DNA from: Pauljensenia sp.
Lineage (GTDB): Bacteria; Actinomycetota; Actinomycetes; Actinomycetales; Actinomycetaceae
DNA: 11,278 nt
Direction of reading: 5' to 3'
Assembly: GCA_029983625.1 (NCBI GenBank)
Contig: JASBZF010000055.1
Span: 1-11,278, forward strand
Part shown: piece after piece, positions 1 through 4,568 of the stretch
Numbering within the stretch: position 1 is the stretch's first letter
Layout: each line of letters begins with the position of its first letter
The notes under the pieces: generated by a model
Seen by the model: the letters and a program-made list of their open reading frames with translations, nothing else
What the model was told of the DNA's origin: nothing
Database searches by the model: none
Translations under genes and position numbers: made by a program

Positions 1-1207
1 CGCGCGCGTTGCGCACAGCGTCCTCGATACGGTGCTTACGCTCCTTCAGCTCAACCTCGGTAGCTGCGCCGGACTTGATGACGGCGACACCGCCCGCAAG
101 CTTCGCGAGGCGCTCCTGGAGCTTTTCGCGGTCGTAATCGGAGTCGGTGTTTTCGATCTCCTGACGGATCTGGCGAACGCGAGCTTCGATCATGTCGGAC
201 TCGCCCGCGCCCTCGACGATGGTGGTCTCATCCTTGGAGACCACGACCTTGCGGGCGCGACCAAGGAGGCTGAGATCAGCGTTCTCAAGGGTGAGGCCAA
301 CGGTCTCGGAGATCACCTGGCCGCCGGTGAGGATCGCCATGTCCTGCAGCATTGCCTTACGACGATCACCGAAGCCCGGAGCCTTGACGGCAACGGACTT
401 GAAGGCGCCGCGAATCTTGTTGACAACGAGTGTCGCCAGAGCTTCACCTTCGATGTCCTCAGCAACGATGAGGAGCGGCTTGCCGGTCTGCATGACGAGC
501 TCGAGCACCGGGACGAAGTCCTTGACGTTCGAGATCTTGGAGTCCACGAGGAGGACGTAAGCGTCCTCGAGGACCGCTTCTTGACGTTCCGCGTCGGTCA
601 CGAAGTAGGCCGAGAGGAAGCCCTTGTCAAAGCGCATACCTTCGGTGGTTTCAAGAGTGGTGTCGAAAGAGTTGGTCTCTTCGACGGTGACGACACCCTC
701 AGCACCGACCTTCTCGAAGGCTTCGGCGATGAGCTTGCCGATCTCCGGGTCATTTGCAGAGATCGAAGCGGTTGCAGCAATCTGCTCGGTGGTTTCCACC
801 GGCTTCGCGTCGGTGTGCAGCTGGGCGACGATCGCGGCGACGGCCTGGTCGATGCCGCGCTTCAGGGCGATCGGATTTGAACCAGCGGCGACATTGCGCA
901 GACCTTCGTGAACGAGAGCCTGAGCGAGGACGGTGGCGGTGGTGGTGCCGTCACCTGCGACGTCGTCGGTCTTCTTCGCAACCTCTTTGACGAGTTCAGC
1001 GCCGATGCGCTCAAAGGGGTCCTCAAGGTCGATCTCCTTGGCGACGGACACGCCGTCCTTGGTGATCGTCGGGGCGCCCCACTTCTTTTCTAGGACGACG
1101 TTGCGGCCCTTGGGGCCGAGGGTGACCTTCACGGTGTCGGCGAGGAGATCAAGGCCGCGCTCCATGCCGCGGCGTGCGTCCTCGTCGAAGTGGATGATCT
1201 TGGTCAT
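1..1207 (-). CDS. groEL: Chaperonin GroEL (60 kDa), C-terminus beyond window edge
   Basis: This is the ATP-dependent cytosolic folding chaperonin, which forms a double heptameric ring and works with the GroES lid. The visible 402 codons begin MTKIIHFDEDARRGMERG and match GroEL throughout. They include the nucleotide-binding DGTTT motif at residues 86-90, the GPKGRNV segment near residue 31, and the ATP-hydrolysis aspartate in IEDAV (residue 396). About 140 C-terminal residues of the usual ~540 lie outside the window. The ATG at 1205-1207 is preceded by GGAAGG (1219-1224) with an 11-base gap, slightly long but convincing. No groES lies immediately upstream, so this is the stand-alone groEL type (often called groEL2 in Actinobacteria). 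Two CIRCE operators upstream indicate HrcA heat-shock control. Product identity is very secure; which paralogue it is remains inference. Confidence 0.98.
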   Translation of the reverse strand, partial: MTKIIHFDEDARRGMERGLDLLADTVKVTLGPKGRNVVLEKKWGAPTITKDGVSVAKEIDLEDPFERIGAELVKEVAKKTDDVAGDGTTTATVLAQALVHEGLRNVAAGSNPIALKRGIDQAVAAIVAQLHTDAKPVETTEQIAATASISANDPEIGKLIAEAFEKVGAEGVVTVEETNSFDTTLETTEGMRFDKGFLSAYFVTDAERQEAVLEDAYVLLVDSKISNVKDFVPVLELVMQTGKPLLIVAEDIEGEALATLVVNKIRGAFKSVAVKAPGFGDRRKAMLQDMAILTGGQVISETVGLTLENADLSLLGRARKVVVSKDETTIVEGAGESDMIEARVRQIRQEIENTDSDYDREKLQERLAKLAGGVAVIKSGAATEVELKERKHRIEDAVRNAR

Positions 1208-1316
1208 TGCTGTCTTTTCCTTCCGCGATGCGGATCGAGGACGGTGCCCGCGACGGACGAAGTTCAAGAACGCGACCCTGTGCCGTGTACCGGAACTTCT
1301 CACCGACCCGATGGTC

Positions 1317-1343
1317 TTGTCACTCTGCCTCAGCGAGTGCCAA
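1317..1343 (-). promoter_or_regulatory. CIRCE operator 1 (HrcA-binding site) upstream of groEL
   Basis: The plus strand reads TTGTCACTC, nine bases, then GAGTGCCAA. This fits the CIRCE consensus TTAGCACTC-N9-GAGTGCTAA with the exact nine-base spacer. It is the copy nearer to groEL, 109 bases before the start codon, and would lie in the 5' untranslated region if transcription starts just upstream. CIRCE is the target of the repressor HrcA, which releases on heat shock. The left arm has one extra mismatch (T for G at 1320), so this may be the weaker site. Confidence 0.85.
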
Positions 1344-1348
1344 GTTCA

Positions 1349-1377
1349 AGTTTGGCACTCACCCCTTGAGAGTGCAA
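1349..1377 (-). promoter_or_regulatory. Candidate groEL promoter overlapping CIRCE
   Basis: On the minus strand TTGCAC (1372-1377) is followed after 17 bases by CAAACT (1349-1354). The -35 is a fair match to TTGACA. The -10 is weak but has A at position 2 and T at position 6. Overlap of a TTGCAC -35 with CIRCE is the arrangement expected for HrcA-repressed genes. This is inferred from motif and spacing only; other starts between 1380 and 1500 cannot be excluded. Confidence 0.35.
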
Positions 1378-1378
1378 G
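1352..1378 (-). promoter_or_regulatory. CIRCE operator 2 (HrcA-binding site) upstream of groEL
   Basis: The plus strand reads TTGGCACTC, nine bases (ACCCCTTGA), then GAGTGCAAG; on the minus strand this is CTTGCACTC-N9-GAGTGCCAA, a typical actinobacterial CIRCE form. It is separated by only eight bases (GTTCAAGT) from CIRCE 1. The outer arm contains TTGCAC, which could also serve as the -35 element of the groEL promoter, so HrcA binding here would block RNA polymerase directly. Confidence 0.9.
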
Positions 1379-1507
1379 ACGAAAAGAGAGTGTGTGTGGA
1401 TTACTCAGCACAGCATCAGGGTGCGTGATTGCACATCCTTCCAGGAGGTCAACAGTGGGAAATCCGTGCGACCTTGACCTTCACCGCACAGCACACAACA
1501 CCTGTTG

Positions 1508-1540
1508 AAAAATACGTGAGAACCTGGGCGGTTTTCACGT
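1508..1540 (-). terminator. Second of two tandem intrinsic terminators (after the LytR_C gene)
   Basis: An inverted repeat has 11-base arms (1514-1524 and 1530-1540) with one mismatch and a five-base loop TGGGC. On the minus strand it is followed by TATTTTT (1508-1514), a U-rich tail. It lies downstream of the stronger terminator at 1556-1594 and would catch read-through before groEL. On the plus strand there is no U-tract, so it acts in the minus direction. Confidence 0.65.
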
Positions 1541-1555
1541 GCTCACGCGTGCTGA

Positions 1556-1594
1556 AAAAGGCGCGAAAACCCCTTGGAAAAGGCGTTTTCGCGC
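1556..1594 (-). terminator. Strong intrinsic terminator of the LytR_C gene
   Basis: GCGCGAAAAC (1561-1570) pairs perfectly with GTTTTCGCGC (1585-1594). After one mismatch a further four pairs form (1572-1575 with 1580-1583), closing on a GGAA tetraloop. The minus-strand product continues into CTTTTT (1556-1560). The hairpin begins four bases after the stop codon of the LytR_C-domain gene. Confidence 0.85.
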
Positions 1595-1598
1595 ATTC

Positions 1599-2237
1599 TC
1601 ACTTCAAGACGACGGCGATATCGGCGTCCCCGATATTGGATGCCTGTTCCACCTGTGCAATATCAAGAGCTTTCGCGACCTCTTTCGCGGTGGCTTCAAA
1701 AGCTGGATCCACATAAAAGACCGTCGTCACCTGCGTCGCCCAGCCATCTGCATTTGCCGCTGAGGTTTGCGTGAACCCGGCACCGTTGAGAACACTCGCG
1801 CGCGCACCAGCAAGTCCGGCCCTGGCGGTTCCGTTCAAAACAGCGATGGACGCGGAGAAGTTCACTTGCGCCTCCGGCTCAGGCGTAGGCTCCGGCTCTG
1901 GAATCGACTGAGCCGACTGCGCTGTCTGCGCCGATTGCGCGGACTGAGCCGACTGTTCCGATTGCGCAGAACGCGCAGACTGATCGGATTGGGGCTCTTG
2001 CTCCGACTGTTGTGCTGATTGTTGCACGACCGGAGTTGACTGTTCAGCCGATGCGACGGTCTCGCTTTGCCGTTTCATCAAGAAAGCCGAGGCCCCCCAG
2101 GCAAAAAGGGGAACAAGGACCAAAATGACGAGGAAAGGCCACACGTTCTTCCAGCGCGAGGCTTGAGGCCGGTGCATACCGACCGGCATATCTTCGCCTG
2201 CGATGTCGAACTCATCCCTCGGATACTTAGAAGTCAC
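1599..2237 (-). CDS. LytR_C-domain membrane protein
   Basis: The predicted protein has 212 residues. A charged cytoplasmic N-terminus (1-30) is followed by one membrane segment (about 32-53) and an extracytoplasmic linker made almost entirely of Ser, Gln and Ala (about 67-110). A Pro/Glu stretch (111-122) leads to a C-terminal domain (about 125-212) with the features of the LytR_C family (PF13399): SIAVLNGTARAGLAG, then VLNGAGF and a TTVFYVDP strand. LytR_C domains occur at the end of some LCP cell-wall ligases and as stand-alone membrane proteins in Actinobacteria; their function is unclear. There is no LCP catalytic domain here. The start is GTG with no usable Shine-Dalgarno sequence, and a TAGTCT hexamer sits six bases upstream, suggesting a leaderless mRNA. 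It is a single-gene unit with its own terminators. Family assignment is good; any role in the cell envelope is inference. Confidence 0.88.
   Translation of the reverse strand: MTSKYPRDEFDIAGEDMPVGMHRPQASRWKNVWPFLVILVLVPLFAWGASAFLMKRQSETVASAEQSTPVVQQSAQQSEQEPQSDQSARSAQSEQSAQSAQSAQTAQSAQSIPEPEPTPEPEAQVNFSASIAVLNGTARAGLAGARASVLNGAGFTQTSAANADGWATQVTTVFYVDPAFEATAKEVAKALDIAQVEQASNIGDADIAVVLK
1907..2039 (-). repeat. Degenerate SAQ/SEQ-coding repeat in the LytR_C protein linker
   Basis: Residues about 67-110 of the LytR_C protein repeat three-residue units of the type Ser-Ala-Gln, Ser-Glu-Gln or Ser-Asp-Gln. At the DNA level the nine-base units are similar but not identical. The stretch probably forms a flexible spacer across the wall. 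Such tracts commonly vary in length between strains by slippage or recombination, which would leave the reading frame intact if whole units change. Confidence 0.7.
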
Positions 2238-2243
2238 CCTGCC

Positions 2244-2249
2244 AGACTA
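2244..2249 (-). promoter_or_regulatory. Candidate -10 element for leaderless LytR_C mRNA
   Basis: On the minus strand TAGTCT is followed by exactly six bases (GGCAGG) and then the GTG start codon. This spacing would place the first transcribed base at or next to the start codon. No convincing -35 was seen. The same layout occurs before ung, the kinase gene and the DUF4032 gene. Confidence 0.45.
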
Positions 2250-2307
2250 CCGGCCTTGGAGAGCGAGCGTCTGCCACACGCGGGGCGCGCCACAAACCAC
2301 CGCTTCA

Positions 2308-2405
2308 CTTTCCCTCTTTTCCTTCTCCTTCCACCCCTCGTTTCCCGTTTTTCTCCTGCCACTTTCCCTCCTTTCCACTGACCCTTCCTTTCCACTGATC
2401 CCTTC
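2308..2405. repeat. Polypyrimidine/polypurine tract with a 17-base direct repeat
   Basis: Of these 98 plus-strand bases only 11 are purines, and 2308-2332 is an uninterrupted pyrimidine run. Within it CCTTTCCACTGA occurs twice at a 17-base period (2370-2381 and 2387-2398), each copy followed by a CCCTT. The tract is intergenic between divergent promoters. Long mirror-like purine/pyrimidine runs can adopt unusual DNA forms, but no function can be assigned from sequence. Confidence 0.7.
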
Positions 2406-2559
2406 TGCGCAAAAACACGAGGGCGCATCACCCAGATACACAGTTCCCACCGCGAAGCATCTGTCAAGAAACGCACTGTCACAACTGAGCCACTCACTGC
2501 CTATCTCAGGCACCCTGTCCCGACGAGTGCTTTGCCGCCCCTGACTCCTCCGCTTCCAC

Positions 2560-2565
2560 TACCCT
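2560..2565 (+). promoter_or_regulatory. Candidate -10 element for leaderless ung mRNA
   Basis: TACCCT is followed by six bases (GTCAGC) and the GTG start codon of ung. There is no purine-rich ribosome-binding site in front of this GTG, so initiation on a leaderless transcript is the simplest reading. A -35 element is not obvious. Confidence 0.45.
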
Positions 2566-2571
2566 GTCAGC

Positions 2572-3273
2572 GTGAACCGTATCGAGCCGAAACCACTGTC
2601 TGAACTCATCGATCCAGGATGGGCACGCGCCCTCGCTCCCGTTGAGCCGCGTATCCACGAGCTCGGCATGATGCTCCGCGAAGAAATCGCCGCAGGCCAC
2701 AACTACCTTCCTCTCGGGCCAGACGTTCTGCGCGCCTTCACGTACCCCTTCGACGAGGTGAAGGTCCTCATCGTCGGCCAAGACCCCTATCCGACGCCTG
2801 GGCACGCAATGGGCCTCAGCTTCTCGGTTGCTCCGGGAGTGGCGATCCCGCGTTCTTTGCGCAATATTTTCACCGAACTTCACGACGACCTGAATATCGC
2901 TCTGCCCACCTCGGGGGATTTAACCCCCTGGGCACGCGAAGGCGTGTGTTTACTCAACAGGGTTCTCACAGTCCGACCGGGACAGCCCGGCTCGCATCGT
3001 CAACGCGGTTGGGAAGCCGTCACCGAATGTGCGATCGACGCCCTCGTTTCCCGTGTGGACGAGGACGGTGCGCGCAGGCCACTCGTCGCGATTTTATGGG
3101 GGAAAGATGCCCAGACCCTCGAATCGCGACTCTCGGGGGTGCCTCTCGTGAAGTCTCCTCATCCTTCCCCCATGTCTGCGCGCTACGGTTTCTTCGGCTC
3201 CCGCCCTTTTTCGCGGGCAAATACTCTGCTCGTCCAGCAGGGGGCAAAGCCCGTAGAGTGGTCGCTTGCATAA
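2572..3273 (+). CDS. ung: Uracil-DNA glycosylase, family 1
   Basis: The enzyme removes uracil from DNA (from cytosine deamination or dUTP misincorporation) and starts base-excision repair. The 233-residue protein is of normal length for the family. It has the water-activating motif GQDPYPTPGHAMGLSFSV (Asp of GQDPY near residue 67), the LLNRVLTV segment that positions uracil, and the DNA-intercalation motif HPSPMSA (near residue 200). The canonical GQDPYH carries Pro in place of His, as is known for actinobacterial UNG such as the mycobacterial enzyme, so this is not a defect. The GTG start is chosen because the N-terminus (PLSELIDPGWARALAPVE) matches the family and nothing upstream does. It is divergent from the LytR_C gene and appears monocistronic. 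Confidence 0.97.
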   Translation: MNRIEPKPLSELIDPGWARALAPVEPRIHELGMMLREEIAAGHNYLPLGPDVLRAFTYPFDEVKVLIVGQDPYPTPGHAMGLSFSVAPGVAIPRSLRNIFTELHDDLNIALPTSGDLTPWAREGVCLLNRVLTVRPGQPGSHRQRGWEAVTECAIDALVSRVDEDGARRPLVAILWGKDAQTLESRLSGVPLVKSPHPSPMSARYGFFGSRPFSRANTLLVQQGAKPVEWSLA

Positions 3274-3468
3274 CACTCAAACCACCCACAGCACGCCGAC
3301 AATAGACACACCTTTTAGCCGGTAACCCGAAGGCGCGCTTTTTGCCGCACAGACTTCCCACACAGGACCAAAGAAACACACCCAGGTCAGCGCCATCACG
3401 TCAACACTGATTCACATTCGCACACCTGCGCGCACAAGGAAAAGGGAAACAAGGCTCGTGAAGAACGG

Positions 3469-3541
3469 AGCCGCCTATCGGACTCGAACCGATGACCTGC
3501 TGTTTACAAGACAGCTGCTCTACCAACTGAGCTAAGGCGGC
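3469..3541 (-). tRNA. tRNA-Thr (anticodon UGU)
   Basis: A complete 73-base cloverleaf is visible on the minus strand. The acceptor arms GCCGCCT (3535-3541) and AGGCGGC (3470-3476) pair over all seven positions. The anticodon stem GCTGT/ACAGC encloses the loop CTTGTAA, giving anticodon TGT (3506-3508) that reads ACA/ACG threonine codons. The T-arm is ATCGG-TTCGAGT-CCGAT. The discriminator base is U, and the 3' CCA is not encoded (CCG follows), so it would be added by tRNA nucleotidyltransferase. Confidence 0.97.
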
Positions 3542-3544
3542 GAC

Positions 3545-3559
3545 GGCACACAGTGTGCC
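3545..3559. repeat. Perfect 15-base palindrome just upstream of tRNA-Thr
   Basis: GGCACAC-A-GTGTGCC is a perfect odd palindrome with seven-base arms, ending three bases before the mature tRNA 5' end. It would lie in the tRNA leader or at the transcription start. It could be a short hairpin in the precursor removed by RNase P, or a protein-binding site. No function is shown. Confidence 0.5.
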
Positions 3560-3562
3560 ACA

Positions 3563-3591
3563 ACAATGCGGGCTCCGACGAATCGACACAA
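3563..3591 (-). promoter_or_regulatory. Candidate tRNA-Thr promoter
   Basis: On the minus strand TTGTGT (3586-3591) is followed after 17 bases by CATTGT (3563-3568). The start would fall near 3556, within the palindrome in front of the tRNA. The hexamers are only partial matches to sigma-70-type consensus, but the spacing and position suit a tRNA gene isolated from its upstream neighbour by the hairpin at 3598-3636. Confidence 0.35.
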
Positions 3592-3597
3592 CACTCA

Positions 3598-3636
3598 CCT
3601 GGGCATTGGAGGGGGTGTCCCCCTCCAATGCCCAGG
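3598..3636 (-). terminator. Perfect 18-bp hairpin, probable U-less terminator after the DsbA-like gene
   Basis: CCTGGGCATTGGAGGGGG (3598-3615), a three-base loop TGT, and its exact complement (3619-3636) form an uninterrupted 18-bp stem. It lies 29 bases after the last stop codon of the DsbA-like gene and just ahead of the tRNA-Thr promoter. Neither strand has a T-run after it. Strong hairpins without a U-tail are reported as terminators in high-G+C Gram-positive bacteria, so this is the most likely role. A small mobile palindromic repeat is an alternative. Confidence 0.65.
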
Positions 3637-3665
3637 GTCTCATGAGTCATCGAAGCCCGGTAGCC

Positions 3666-3980
3666 TCACTCAGATTGGGCGGATTCTGCGCTCGAAGAAT
3701 GAGGAACTGAAAGCCCCATGCCTTCTCGCAGAGTCCTCATCATCGCCGCAGCATCCCCCACGAGTGTGATCTTTTCTGAATCGTTGTTCACAAACTCCGG
3801 GGTGCCCAGACCGGTACGCCCCTGAACAGGAGCGTCCTTCCAGGCTTGGCTCGACGCGGCAAGATAGTCGGTGACGACATTCACGGGGAAAGTATCGGAA
3901 ACAGACTCAGGAACCCCCACCTGCGAGGCGATCACTTTCATCTGCTTCCATGAGTTCTCCTCATTCTGGATGACCCCGCC
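3666..3980 (-). pseudogene. C-terminal remainder of the interrupted DsbA-like gene
   Basis: This stretch continues the DsbA-like reading frame without any shift after the TAA at 3981-3983. It starts GGVIQNEENSWKQMKVIAS and runs 104 codons to a TGA. It carries LGTPEFVNN, the cis-proline loop motif of DsbA-type thioredoxin folds, and a final helix region. An ATG at 3939-3941 could start a 91-residue product, but no good Shine-Dalgarno sequence precedes it and the fragment would lack the CxxC site. The most economical reading is one gene of about 284 codons split by a nonsense change. Confidence 0.7.
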
Positions 3981-4520
3981 TTAACCTTCCCTGTACTGCG
4001 TGGAGAAGTAAGAGAGAATCGCGTGATGGAAGTCCAGCCAGTGCTCCGGGTCTTTTTGGGCAACAATCAGCGAAGCCGAGGTCGCAGGATTCATGTACCC
4101 CAAACCGACAGTTTTCACAGGCTGGTACTTCACGTTGTACTCGCCCTTATCTGCACCCTCAGCGACCTGCGGGCCGATCAACACGTCAATATCGGCGCAA
4201 GCATGGCAGGAGTAGTCGAAGTATTCGGTAAGAGTCGGCAAAGACTCATCGACCTTACCGACCCCAAGATGGGAGTACAGGATCGGCGCTCCTGACGCAT
4301 ACTCACCTAAGGTTGCGACCGGGTCAGCTGTCATCGCTTCGTTTTTCTTTGCGATCTGCTGGGAAATGGCGATCCCCACCGCCGCCACCACGGCAAGAAC
4401 AACCACGACGACAATCGAGATGATGATCGCCCTCGTGCGTCGATCCGCTTTCTCCTGAGCTTGGCGCAACTGTTGGGCTTTCACCCGCACGGGGTCGTTG
4501 AGCGTTTTCTTGGAGGCCAT
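3981..4520 (-). CDS. DsbA-like membrane-anchored thiol oxidoreductase, N-terminal part (ends at premature TAA)
   Basis: The family forms or rearranges disulfide bonds in exported proteins outside the cytoplasmic membrane. The predicted 179 residues comprise a charged cytoplasmic N-terminus, one membrane anchor (about 31-52), and the first part of a thioredoxin-like domain. The redox motif is CHAC (Cys105 and Cys108) in the context YFDYSCHACADID. ATG 4518-4520 is chosen because AAGGAGG (4525-4531) sits four bases before it; an upstream in-frame GTG (4538) would place that site inside the coding region. The frame ends at TAA 3981-3983 directly after TQYREG, before the cis-Pro loop and last helices. 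The fragment is therefore unlikely to fold as an active oxidoreductase by itself. The gene follows the kinase gene by 48 bases and is probably cotranscribed. Whether this is a true pseudogene, strain polymorphism or sequence error is open. Confidence 0.75.
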   Translation of the reverse strand: MASKKTLNDPVRVKAQQLRQAQEKADRRTRAIIISIVVVVVLAVVAAVGIAISQQIAKKNEAMTADPVATLGEYASGAPILYSHLGVGKVDESLPTLTEYFDYSCHACADIDVLIGPQVAEGADKGEYNVKYQPVKTVGLGYMNPATSASLIVAQKDPEHWLDFHHAILSYFSTQYREG

Positions 4521-4568
4521 CGGCCCTCCTTCCATCACAGTGTGAGTGTCAGGGTAGTCGGAAAAACT

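Larger units (their letters stand above)
2238..2571. other. Divergent intergenic region with no gene
   Basis: These 334 bases separate the minus-strand LytR_C gene from plus-strand ung. The only structures I see are a -10-like hexamer at each end and the polypyrimidine tract with a 17-base direct repeat listed separately. The short overlapping open frames here have no recognisable protein features and compositions dictated by the skewed base content, so I call no gene. Confidence 0.6.

Noticed and set aside
32..880. A 282-codon plus-strand open frame
   Set aside because: It lies entirely antisense to groEL, which is unmistakable on the minus strand; the open frame is a by-product of the biased codon use of groEL.
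1767..2018. An Arg/Leu-rich plus-strand open frame
   Set aside because: It is the reverse complement of the Ser/Gln repeat in the LytR_C gene, which explains its repetitive composition.
2772..2830. His-to-Pro change in the UNG motif GQDPYH
   Set aside because: GQDPYP is the usual form in actinobacterial UNG such as the mycobacterial enzyme, so it is not a mutation of interest.
3598..3636. CRISPR repeat or insertion-sequence end
   Set aside because: Only one copy is present in the window, with no spacers, no transposase and no target duplication seen.
3942..3983. Frameshift or selenocysteine recoding in the DsbA-like gene
   Set aside because: Both halves are in the same frame, so no frameshift is needed; the stop is TAA, while selenocysteine uses TGA.
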